Positions 6,581 to 13,501 of a stretch of 15,019 nt of DNA are shown here, one piece after another. The notes under the pieces were generated by a model that had not been told where the DNA came from, ran no database searches, and saw only the letters and a program-made list of their open reading frames with translations. Made by a program: the position numbers and the translations under genes. This stretch comes from an uncultured Collinsella sp. (GTDB taxonomy: Bacteria > Actinomycetota > Coriobacteriia > Coriobacteriales > Coriobacteriaceae): assembly GCA_958431945.1 (NCBI GenBank), contig CAUASQ010000028.1:1-15019 (forward strand), given 5' to 3'. Numbering within the stretch: position 1 is the stretch's first letter; every line of letters begins with the position of its first letter.

Positions 6581-8182
6581 GTGTCTGCAACCATCAAACC
6601 CTTCACCGACGAGTTCGAAGAGTATGGTCGCGATGAATCTCGCGCATCGGGCGAGGCCTCGAGCATCTCGTTTCCGACAACGGAGGACGAGGTCCGCGCC
6701 ATTTTGAAAAAGCTCCATGCCGAGCGTGTCCCGGTGACGGTTCAGGGCGCCCGGACCGGTCTTGCCGCCGGCGCCGTGCCTCATGGCGGTCACATTCTCA
6801 ATACTTCCCGCATGAATCGCTACTTGGGCCTTCGCCGCGATGAACAAGGCCAATTTCTGCTGCGCGTGGAGCCGGGCGTTGTGCTTTCGGAACTGCGCAA
6901 GCAGCTGGGCAAGAAGGTGCTGCCGACCGCTGGTTGGGACCAGGCATCGCTCGAGGCCTACGAGGAGTTTCAAGAGGCCCCCGAGCAGTTTTTTCCCACC
7001 GATCCCACCGAGGCATCTGCCTGTCTGGGCGGCATGGCGGCATGTAACGCCTCCGGTGCCCGCAGCTACGCCTACGGCCCCATGCGCCCACATATCACGG
7101 GACTCCACGTCGCGCTGGCTGATGGCGATTTGCTTGAGCTTCAGCGCGGCGAGGCTTTTGCCCAGGGCCGCCACCTGTCGCTTGTGACGGCAGCGGGCCG
7201 TGCTCTCGAGCTCGACCTTCCCGACTACACCATGCCCAAGACCAAAAATGCTTCGGGCTATTTCGTTGCTGACGATATGGATGCCATCGATCTGTTTATC
7301 GGTGCGTGTGGCACAATCGGCGTCATCACCGAGCTCGAGATTGTCCTGCAGGCGGCGCCTGCGGTCGTTTGGGGCGTGAGCTGCTTCTTTGACAGCGAAG
7401 ACAAGGCCGTGTCCTTCACCGATTCTGTGCGTCCCGTCCTGTCCCATGCGGCTGCCATCGAATATTTCGATGCGGGCGCCCTGGATATCCTGCGTCGTCA
7501 GCGTGAACAGTCGACCGCGTTCGCCTCGCTGCCTGCGCTCGACAAAGAGGCCAAGGTCTGTGTCTACGTGGAGCTCGACTGCGACGACGAAGTTCAGGCG
7601 ACTGAGGAGCTGTATCACTTGGGGTGGGTACTGGAGCTTGCGGGCGGCAGTGACGATGCGACATGGGTCGCGCGCACCGAGGTCGATCGCGAGTGTCAGC
7701 GATTCTTCCGCCATGCGGTCCCCGAGAGCGTCAACATGCTCATCGACGAGCGCCGCCGCACGGATCCCACCATCACCAAATTGGGCTCGGACATGTCGGT
7801 GCCCAACGCACGCTTGGGCGATGTCATCGCCCTTTATCGCCGCACGTTGGCCGAAAGTGGGCTTGAATCTGCCGCCTGGGGGCACATCGGTAACAACCAT
7901 CTGCATGTGAACATTCTGCCGCGCGATGCGCAGGATTATCGCCGCGGCGGAGAACTCTTTGCCCAGTGGGCTTCCGAGGTCACGGTCATGGGCGGCGCCG
8001 TCTCCGCAGAACACGGCGTCGGCAAGATCAAGGCGGGCTTCTTGGAGACGATGTACGGTCACGAGGCCATGGTCGAGTCGGCGCGGCTCAAGCTCCAGCT
8101 CGATCCTGACGGGCAGCTGGGTCGCGGTAACCTGTTTTCGGAGAAGCTCTTGGATGAGCTCGTCCAGAAAGGGGGCGCGTGA
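6581..8182 (+). CDS. FAD-linked lactate / 2-hydroxyacid dehydrogenase (GlcD/LctD-like)
   Basis: This 533-aa cytoplasmic flavoprotein has an N-terminal FAD-binding PCMH domain (FAD_binding_4), seen in QGARTGLAAGAVPHGG at residue 55 on, FFPTDPTEASACLGGMAA, NASGARSYAYG near 156-166 and GACGTIGVITELEIVL. The C-terminal FAD-oxidase domain has WGHIGNNHLHVNI at 433-445 and EHGVGKIK from 477, both conserved catalytic and metal-contacting regions. It is somewhat longer than the roughly 470-aa family members; one extra stretch is the EAYEEFQEAPEQF insert. The GTG start has GGGGGAG about 6 bp upstream. It is immediately followed by etfB and ferredoxin-fused etfA, as in the Acetobacterium woodii lctBCD system, though with the dehydrogenase first. 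The family oxidises D-lactate, glycolate or 2-hydroxyglutarate; lactate is my favoured substrate but the sequence does not prove it. Confidence 0.88.
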   Translation: MSATIKPFTDEFEEYGRDESRASGEASSISFPTTEDEVRAILKKLHAERVPVTVQGARTGLAAGAVPHGGHILNTSRMNRYLGLRRDEQGQFLLRVEPGVVLSELRKQLGKKVLPTAGWDQASLEAYEEFQEAPEQFFPTDPTEASACLGGMAACNASGARSYAYGPMRPHITGLHVALADGDLLELQRGEAFAQGRHLSLVTAAGRALELDLPDYTMPKTKNASGYFVADDMDAIDLFIGACGTIGVITELEIVLQAAPAVVWGVSCFFDSEDKAVSFTDSVRPVLSHAAAIEYFDAGALDILRRQREQSTAFASLPALDKEAKVCVYVELDCDDEVQATEELYHLGWVLELAGGSDDATWVARTEVDRECQRFFRHAVPESVNMLIDERRRTDPTITKLGSDMSVPNARLGDVIALYRRTLAESGLESAAWGHIGNNHLHVNILPRDAQDYRRGGELFAQWASEVTVMGGAVSAEHGVGKIKAGFLETMYGHEAMVESARLKLQLDPDGQLGRGNLFSEKLLDELVQKGGA

Positions 8183-8184
8183 AG

Positions 8185-9000
8185 ATGAGCGATTTCCATA
8201 TGGTGGTGTGCGTCAAGGCCGTGCCGGGCAGCACCGAGGTCAAGATGGACCCCAAGACCAATACCATCGTGCGCGATGTCAAGCAGGCGGTCATTAATCC
8301 CTTTGACGCGAGTGCTTTGGAATGCGCGCTGGCGCTGAAGGACGACTTTATCGGCTTTGGCATGGATGTGCGCGTGACGGTGGTGTCGATGGGCATCCCC
8401 GCGACCGAGTCACTGCTGCGCGACTGCATCGCCCGCGGTGCCGACGACGCGCTGCTGCTGACCGATCGCGCCTTTGCAGGTGCCGATACCCTGGCAACCA
8501 CCTACGCCCTCAAGTGCGGCATCGAAGCGCTCGACGAGGACTTCGACCTGCTCATCTGCGGCAAGATGGCGGTGGATGGCGATACGGCCCAGATCGGTCC
8601 CGAGCTTGCCGGTGCCTTTGAGATTCCCTGCGTGACCGACGTGAGCTGCGTGCAAAGCGCGGGCTTTACGACGTGTGGCTTGCTGGCGCTCGTTCACGGA
8701 TGCGATGCCGGCGAGGAGACGGTGTATCTTGAGATGCCGTGCGCGATGACGACTGCCAAGGAGATTGGCCAGTTGCGTATGCCAAGTATTGCCGGTATTC
8801 GTGCGGCGGAGGAGGCGGACGTGCGCGTGGTCAGTGCCGCCGACGTGAACGCCGACCCCGCGCGTTGCGGCCTTGCCGGGTCGCCGACACAGGTCGTGCG
8901 CTCGTTTGTGCCCGACCGTGACCAAACGTGCGAGACCGTTGAGGGGACGGCGTCCGAGCAGGCGGCAAAGCTTGCCAAGATTATCGAGGGGATGGCATAG
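8185..9000 (+). CDS. etfB: Electron transfer flavoprotein beta subunit, bifurcating type
   Basis: The protein carries MVVCVKAVPGSTEV at its start and GKMAVDGDTAQIGPELA at about 126-142. In ETF beta the DGDTAQ-type loop is typical of electron-bifurcating ETFs, which bind a second FAD where non-bifurcating ETFs hold AMP. A C-terminal helix (EQAAKLAKIIEGMA) completes the usual length of about 270 residues. I chose the ATG at 8185, nine bases after the GGGGG at 8171-8175. A GTG at 8179 overlapping the dehydrogenase stop would add two residues but leaves only three bases to that site. The etfA start follows the stop directly. It should form the heterodimer with EtfA and pass electrons between NAD(H), ferredoxin and the dehydrogenase flavin. 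Confidence 0.92.
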   Translation: MSDFHMVVCVKAVPGSTEVKMDPKTNTIVRDVKQAVINPFDASALECALALKDDFIGFGMDVRVTVVSMGIPATESLLRDCIARGADDALLLTDRAFAGADTLATTYALKCGIEALDEDFDLLICGKMAVDGDTAQIGPELAGAFEIPCVTDVSCVQSAGFTTCGLLALVHGCDAGEETVYLEMPCAMTTAKEIGQLRMPSIAGIRAAEEADVRVVSAADVNADPARCGLAGSPTQVVRSFVPDRDQTCETVEGTASEQAAKLAKIIEGMA

Positions 9001-10206
9001 ATGAGCGGACTGATTATCGATAGCGAAGCCTGTATCGGCTGCGGTCGCTGCGTTCGCGCCTGTGCCTCGGGCGGCATCGTAGTGGAAGGCGAGCGACCCA
9101 GCCGATGCGCCCGCGTAACCGACGGCTGCATCCTATGCGGTGGGTGCGTCGACGCCTGCCCCGTCAACGCTATCTCGATCGAGCGTGACGAGGCCGCTGG
9201 TACGGTGGACCTTGATGCATATCGAGACATTTGGGTCTTCGTGCAGACTGACGAGCACGATGCCGTGGCTCCCGTGGCCTACGAGCTCATGGGCAAGGGG
9301 CGCGAGCTTGCCGATGCTCGCGGCTGCCGTCTGGTGGCACTGGTCGGCATAAGCCCCGAGGGTTCGCTTGGGGACCTGGAGCATCTGGTTTGCGCGGGCA
9401 GCGACGAAGTCCTGGCCTGTCGCGACGAGCGCCTGCGCCAAAACGATGCGGAGGTCTACGCCCGCTTGATCTGCGATTTGGTAGCCGAACGCAAACCCGA
9501 GGCCATCCTATATGGTGCGACCGCTTTTGGTCGCGAACTGGCACCCGGCGTTGCCGTGCGTTTGCAGACGGGTCTTACGGCCGACTGCACCGTGCTTTCG
9601 ATGGATGCGGAGTCGGGCCTACTGCAGCAGACGCGCCCGGCGTTTGGCGGCAACTTGATGGCCACCATCATTTGCCCCAACCACCGTCCGCAGATGGCAA
9701 CGGTTCGTCCCGGCATCTTTAAGGCTCACGACTTCGACTACGGCCGCTCCGGCACGATCACCCAGATATCACTTGCGGATGATGCTAAGGCTCGTGTCGA
9801 GATCTCGATTCCCGCCGAGGAGTGGGAACAGCAGGCTTCGATCGCCGATGCCGAGCGCCTGGTCGTTGTGGGTCGCGGCATTGGTTCCAAGAAAAATCTG
9901 CCGCTGATGCGAAGGCTCGCCGAGGCTCTGGGAGCCGAGCTTGGCTGCACGCGACCTGTCGTGGAGGCCGGCTGGTTGGAGTATCGCCACCAGATTGGCC
10001 AGACGGGCGTATCGGTTTCGCCCAAGCTTCTCGTGAGTATCGGTGTTTCGGGCGCCATCCAGCATCTTGCCGGCATCGGTGGGGCTGAGTGCATTATCGC
10101 CATCAACGAGGACCCGGATGCCCCCATTTTTGGTACTGCCCAGTACAAGGTTGTCGGCGATGCCGTCGAGGTCGTCGAGGAGCTGCTGGCTCAGCTTGAG
10201 CGCTAG
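9001..10206 (+). CDS. etfA: Electron transfer flavoprotein alpha subunit with N-terminal 2[4Fe-4S] ferredoxin domain
   Basis: The 401-aa product begins with a ferredoxin-like domain: cysteines 11, 14, 17, 21 (CIGCGRCVRAC) and 43, 46, 49, 53 (CILCGGCVDACP) can hold two 4Fe-4S clusters. After it come the ETF alpha N-terminal domain and the FAD-binding C-terminal domain, with GQTGVSVSPKL at 333-343 and SIGVSGAIQHLAG at 346-358 followed by INEDPDAPIF, the ETF alpha signature region. The fusion is typical of EtfA partners in bifurcating complexes such as LctC and CarE. With EtfB and the dehydrogenase it should couple endergonic NAD+ reduction by lactate to oxidation of reduced ferredoxin. The usual lysine after GQTG is valine here. 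The gene abuts etfB with no gap and ends in a CTAG shared with the convergent HD gene. Confidence 0.93.
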   Translation: MSGLIIDSEACIGCGRCVRACASGGIVVEGERPSRCARVTDGCILCGGCVDACPVNAISIERDEAAGTVDLDAYRDIWVFVQTDEHDAVAPVAYELMGKGRELADARGCRLVALVGISPEGSLGDLEHLVCAGSDEVLACRDERLRQNDAEVYARLICDLVAERKPEAILYGATAFGRELAPGVAVRLQTGLTADCTVLSMDAESGLLQQTRPAFGGNLMATIICPNHRPQMATVRPGIFKAHDFDYGRSGTITQISLADDAKARVEISIPAEEWEQQASIADAERLVVVGRGIGSKKNLPLMRRLAEALGAELGCTRPVVEAGWLEYRHQIGQTGVSVSPKLLVSIGVSGAIQHLAGIGGAECIIAINEDPDAPIFGTAQYKVVGDAVEVVEELLAQLER

Positions 10207-11015
10207 GCGCGCGCCAGCCAGTCGCGCATCTCGTCCTTAAGGCACTCCCAGGTCGCTTGCGTGGTGGGATTGGTAAAGGGGCGCATAATGCCAAAGGGTG
10301 CGTCGAGCAGGCGGTAGATATCGCCCTGTTCGCGCGCCAGCGCGCGGCTTGCTGGATAGACGAGCTCAAACATAAAGCAGATGAGCCCCACCAGGTAGTC
10401 CGCCGGCTCGTTGCGCTCGTCGCGCGCGACGCACCGATGCTCGTCAAAGGCGGCAAGCGTCGGTACCGAAAAGCGACTTGCTAGAAACGCGTCCTCATCC
10501 ACTTTGAGGATGGTGTCGACGGTGCTGTCGGCGATGGTGCGCATAATGTCGATCTTGTCACCATCGCGCACGATATCGCAGAAGCACCGTGTACGCTCGT
10601 CGAGTTGTGCCGGCAGGCGAAAGTCGCTGTGATAGGCGATGCTCGCTCGGATGAGCTCGTCATGCGCACCGGTTTCGATAAAGTCACGGATGTTTGTCGT
10701 GGCGGGTGCATCGGCGGGATTCTCGCCAAAGAGGACCTCGATGCCCAGCGCCGCATGGCTCATGCTCTCGGCGTCCTTAAAGGTGTCCCAGCGTCGCAGC
10801 TGCTCAAAGCGGCCCATATCGTGTAGCAGGCCGCAAAGCCATGCCAGGTCAATATCTTCTGACGACCAGCCCTGCTCGCGCGCTACGGCATCGCATGCCT
10901 CGGCCACGTGGTACGTATGCTCAATTTTGAGCGCGATGCGTGGGTTGGTGACGTCGTAGGCATCGGTGTAGCTTTTGAAGGCCGCGCGCGCCCGGTCTCG
11001 ATCGATAGCTGTCAT
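10203..11015 (-). CDS. HD-domain metal-dependent phosphohydrolase
   Basis: The 270-aa soluble protein has the HD-superfamily metal ligands in order: H33 (KIEHTYHV), H65-D66 (LLHDMGRFEQ), H87 (SHAALGIEVLF), H129 (AYHSDF) and D153 (DGDKIDIM). This spacing fits a stand-alone HD hydrolase of the COG1418-like type, which act on nucleotides or other phosphate esters; the substrate cannot be read from the sequence. The C-terminal 80 residues are helical with no second domain seen. The ATG at 11015 has AGGAAG upstream. The gene is convergent with etfA, with the two stop codons overlapping in one CTAG, and divergent from azlC, so it is a single-gene unit. Confidence 0.85.
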   Translation of the reverse strand: MTAIDRDRARAAFKSYTDAYDVTNPRIALKIEHTYHVAEACDAVAREQGWSSEDIDLAWLCGLLHDMGRFEQLRRWDTFKDAESMSHAALGIEVLFGENPADAPATTNIRDFIETGAHDELIRASIAYHSDFRLPAQLDERTRCFCDIVRDGDKIDIMRTIADSTVDTILKVDEDAFLASRFSVPTLAAFDEHRCVARDERNEPADYLVGLICFMFELVYPASRALAREQGDIYRLLDAPFGIMRPFTNPTTQATWECLKDEMRDWLARA

Positions 11016-11055
11016 AATGACTTCCTAAAAAGTTGTGTCTTTCGATCCGGTGGCA

Positions 11056-11061
11056 ATTGTA
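11056..11061 (-). promoter_or_regulatory. Possible -10 box for the HD gene
   Basis: TACAAT on the minus strand matches five of six consensus bases, about 41 bases before the ATG at 11015. No good -35 hexamer is seen at 16-18 bp, so this is only a candidate. Confidence 0.25.
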
Positions 11062-11141
11062 GGTGAACTCGGTTGCTGTCGGATGATGATTCTGCCGTAT
11101 CGCTACATGCGGCTCGGAGACCTTGTCAGGATGAGAAGCGT

Positions 11142-11834
11142 ATGGTGCTCAAAATCGTTAGAACCGTCTGGCCGGTGATGCTTACCTATGTTGCAATAGG
11201 CGCGCCGTGCGGAATGATCATGGGGCAGACGGGAATGGAGCCCTGGATGGTCTTTGCCCTGAGCAGCACGTTTGTGACGGGCAGCGGCCAGTTTATGATC
11301 TGCAATCTTTGGCTGGCGGGCGTGCCGGCACCTTCGATTATCGCGAGCGTTGCCGCCATCTCCTCGCGTTTTGCGCTTTACTCGGCATCGATCGCGCCGC
11401 ATCTGACGGGTGCCTCGAAGCGTCAGACGCTGGCTGTTGCCGCGACACTTACCGAGGAGGCATATGGCATCTCGCTTGCCAAGTTGGTTGAAGGGGAGGA
11501 TTGGGGTCCGCTCGAGTCCTTTGTGCTCAACGTGATCCTCATCGCAACATGGGGCGTTTCGTGTACGACGGGCGCCATCATCGGTGCCGTTGTCGATGTT
11601 CCCACCGCTATTGCGGGTTTTGTCTGCACATCGCTCTTTATCTGCCTGCTCTTTTCGCAGCGACTGTCGAGCGGCAATGTCGTAGCTGCCAGTTTGGCTG
11701 CGGTGTCCGTCGCCATATGCAAGTTCTTGGGGTGGACGAATATCGCCGTGCCGGTAAGCGTGCTCGTCGGCGTTGCCGCGGCGCTTGCGTGCGATGCTCT
11801 CGCCGAAGGAAGGGGTGCTCGCGATGCCCGTTAA
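11142..11834 (+). CDS. azlC: AzlC family branched-chain amino acid exporter, large subunit
   Basis: The 230-aa integral membrane protein has the AzlC pattern near its start: PVMLTYVAIGAPCGMIMGQ, then MVFALSSTFVTGSGQFMICN and ISSRFALYSASIAPH, with seven or so hydrophobic segments. AzlC acts with the small subunit AzlD to export branched-chain amino acids (B. subtilis AzlCD, C. glutamicum BrnFE). The partner gene overlaps its end by 11 bp. I start at the ATG at 11142, preceded by AGGATGAGAAG. A TTG at 11073 in the same frame would add 23 polar residues that do not fit the family. AzlC proteins are usually 230-240 residues, in line with this choice. Confidence 0.9.
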   Translation: MVLKIVRTVWPVMLTYVAIGAPCGMIMGQTGMEPWMVFALSSTFVTGSGQFMICNLWLAGVPAPSIIASVAAISSRFALYSASIAPHLTGASKRQTLAVAATLTEEAYGISLAKLVEGEDWGPLESFVLNVILIATWGVSCTTGAIIGAVVDVPTAIAGFVCTSLFICLLFSQRLSSGNVVAASLAAVSVAICKFLGWTNIAVPVSVLVGVAAALACDALAEGRGARDAR

Positions 11835-12147
11835 TGAGTTTTTGGTCCTGTGGCTGTCGTCGTGGGCGGCCATCGCATTTTTCCGCATTGCCCCGGCGTT
11901 TGCGTTGCGCGGGAGAACGCTGTCGCCCCGCGTTACCGAGGCCTTGGGTTATATTCCGCCCGCCGCCTTCGCGGCGCTGGTCGCTAATGATTTGATAAAC
12001 CCCGGCGCTTTTGACGCCGGCTTGTGGCGAGGCTTGATTCCCTGGATTGCGGCCGCCGGCGTCGTGGCGGTGGCAATTAAGACAAAGTCGATGTTGTGGT
12101 GCTGCTTCTCGGGCATCGTGTTCTATATCGTTTTGAGCCTCATATAA
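11824..12147 (+). CDS. azlD: AzlD family branched-chain amino acid exporter, small subunit
   Basis: The 107-aa protein has about four hydrophobic segments, starting MPVNEFLVLWLSSWAAIAFF, and the family core FRIAPAFALRGR...ALGYIPPAAFAALVAND, with a C-terminal helix SGIVFYIVLSLI. Length and pattern match AzlD. The ATG at 11824 follows AAGGAAGGGG at about 9-bp spacing and overlaps the azlC stop by 11 bp, which argues for equimolar production. In-frame upstream starts at 11773 and 11794 fall deep in azlC and lack family similarity. Confidence 0.9.
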   Translation: MPVNEFLVLWLSSWAAIAFFRIAPAFALRGRTLSPRVTEALGYIPPAAFAALVANDLINPGAFDAGLWRGLIPWIAAAGVVAVAIKTKSMLWCCFSGIVFYIVLSLI

Positions 12148-12289
12148 GAGCAGGGCACGTTTAGCGTCCCGGCACAACGAATCGAATTTCTCACCGAGCC
12201 GGTCTGCTTCTTCTGGTACCATGGTCAAACTTTACTGTAGCAAAGCGTGACGTGGGCTTTTGTTCTGCGTCAGCGGAAATGGGGGTTTC

Positions 12290-13312
12290 ATGGCACAGGG
12301 AGCGACCGCCAACGAGCAAAAGAAATTCAAAGTACCGCGCATCCCGGGTGACATCATGATCTACCCGATGATCGTCGGCCTTTTGCTCAATACCTTCTGT
12401 CCGCAGGTCTTCGAGATCGGCGGCTTCTTTACCGCCGCCTGCCGCGGCGGTTCCAACACCATCGTCGCCGCGATCCTGCTGTTTGTGGGCGCCGGCATCA
12501 GCTTTAAGTCCACGCCGGGCGCCATTAAGACCGGCATCGTCGTGCTGATTCCTAAGCTTGTGGTGGCAGCCGCGCTGGGCCTGGGCGTTGCGTATTTCTT
12601 TAACGACAACCTTTTGGGCCTGAGCTCGGTCTCAATCATCGGTGGCATTACGTTTTGCAACATGGCGCTCTACACGGGTATCATGGGCGAGTTCGGCGAT
12701 GAGTCCGAGCGGGGCGCCGTCGGGATCCTGTTCTTTACGGCCGGCCCCGCCGTCACGATGATCATCCTCGGTGTCTCGGGGCTCGCCAACATCCCCGTCG
12801 GCACCATCATCGGATCTATCCTGCCGCTTGTTATCGGCATGGTCCTGGGCAACTTGTTCCCGTTTATCAAGAACCTGCTAGTTCCCGGTGCCAACCCTGC
12901 GATTGCCGTCATCGGATTTCAGCTTGGCGCGTCCATGAGCCTGTCGAGCTTTATCACCGGTGGTATTTCCGGCATCTTGCTGGGCCTTGTCACGCTGTTT
13001 GTCGTCGGTCCCATCACCTTTGCGTTCGAGCGCCTGTGCGGTGGTAACGGCAAGGCTGCCGTGGCTTGTTCCACTATCGCCGGCACGGCTATGACCACGC
13101 CGGTCGCCCTCGCCGAGGTCGCACCGCGCTACGCCGAGCTTGCGCCCACAGCGTACGCCCAGATCGCCACCGCCGTTATCATCACGGCAATCATGGCTCC
13201 GATTCTGACCGGCTGGGTCGACAAGAAGTTCTGCCAGGGCAAGGAGGACCTGTCGCCTGCCGGTGTCGAGGCCATCGAGGAGGCCGTCGCGACCGACATC
13301 GACGGCGAGTAA
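12290..13312 (+). CDS. kdgT: 2-keto-3-deoxygluconate permease (KdgT family)
   Basis: The 340-aa membrane protein has about ten hydrophobic segments. Family landmarks are RIPGDIMIYPMIVGLLLNTF at the start, FVGAGISFKSTPGAIKTG, GITFCNMALYTGIMGEFG, ILFFTAGPAVTMIILGVSGL, AVIGFQLGASMSLSSFITGG and, near the end, GGNGKAAVACSTIAGTAM and ITAIMAPILTGWVDKKF. These align in order with E. coli KdgT, a proton symporter for 2-keto-3-deoxygluconate released from pectin or uronate breakdown. The acidic tail is variable. I start at ATG 12290 with GGGGG close upstream; an in-frame TTG at 12260 would add ten non-conserved residues. No kdgK, kdgA or regulator is in the window, so the substrate is by homology only. 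Transcription is probably from the 142-bp gap after azlD. Confidence 0.88.
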   Translation: MAQGATANEQKKFKVPRIPGDIMIYPMIVGLLLNTFCPQVFEIGGFFTAACRGGSNTIVAAILLFVGAGISFKSTPGAIKTGIVVLIPKLVVAAALGLGVAYFFNDNLLGLSSVSIIGGITFCNMALYTGIMGEFGDESERGAVGILFFTAGPAVTMIILGVSGLANIPVGTIIGSILPLVIGMVLGNLFPFIKNLLVPGANPAIAVIGFQLGASMSLSSFITGGISGILLGLVTLFVVGPITFAFERLCGGNGKAAVACSTIAGTAMTTPVALAEVAPRYAELAPTAYAQIATAVIITAIMAPILTGWVDKKFCQGKEDLSPAGVEAIEEAVATDIDGE

Positions 13313-13358
13313 CGGCCGTTACCGATAATTGATTCCGGCGTGCAATTCGCGCCGTCCG

Positions 13359-13400
13359 AGCGCCCGAACAGAAACTGTTTTGCAGTGATGTTCGGGCGCT
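13359..13400 (+). terminator. Nested hairpin after kdgT, probable terminator
   Basis: A perfect 12-bp stem (AGCGCCCGAACA with TGTTCGGGCGCT) encloses a second small stem (ACTG with CAGT around TTTTG). It lies 47 bases past the kdgT stop. The following bases, TTGCTATGATT, are only moderately T-rich, so termination may be incomplete. Confidence 0.6.
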
Positions 13401-13401
13401 T

Positions 13402-13410
13402 TGCTATGAT
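13402..13410 (+). promoter_or_regulatory. Candidate extended -10 promoter for the diguanylate cyclase gene
   Basis: The bases TGCTATGAT fit an extended -10 (TGn plus a five-of-six TATAAT match) directly after the kdgT hairpin. The nearest -35-like hexamer, TTGCAG at 13380, is 19 bp away and weak. A start near 13417 would leave a leader of about 85 bases. Confidence 0.4.
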
Positions 13411-13411
13411 T

Positions 13412-13436
13412 CCCTTTACCCCTGCGGAGTAAAGGG
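13412..13436 (+). repeat. Second hairpin in the kdgT / diguanylate cyclase gap
   Basis: The arms CCCTTTAC and GTAAAGGG form a perfect 8-bp stem with a 9-base loop, followed by GGTGTTTATT. It may be a second weak terminator for kdgT or a leader structure in front of the cyclase gene. Confidence 0.45.
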
Positions 13437-13501
13437 GTGTTTATTGCCCTGATTCGAATTGGGCGATTCTGACCATTCGAATATTGAAGGGATGGCGTCT
13501 A

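Noticed and set aside
6304..6702. Minus-strand reading frame of 132 codons across the spacer
   Set aside because: Its first part lies antisense to the dehydrogenase gene, it lacks a convincing ribosome binding site and its composition is not protein-like, so I treat it as non-coding.
6560..8062. 500-codon open frame on the minus strand opposite the dehydrogenase
   Set aside because: Long antisense frames are common in high-GC genes. The plus-strand frame has clear FAD-oxidase motifs throughout, while this one shows no recognisable domain.
13359..13501. Possible cyclic di-GMP riboswitch before the cyclase gene
   Set aside because: The expected conserved loops of known cyclic di-GMP riboswitches are absent; only simple hairpins are seen.
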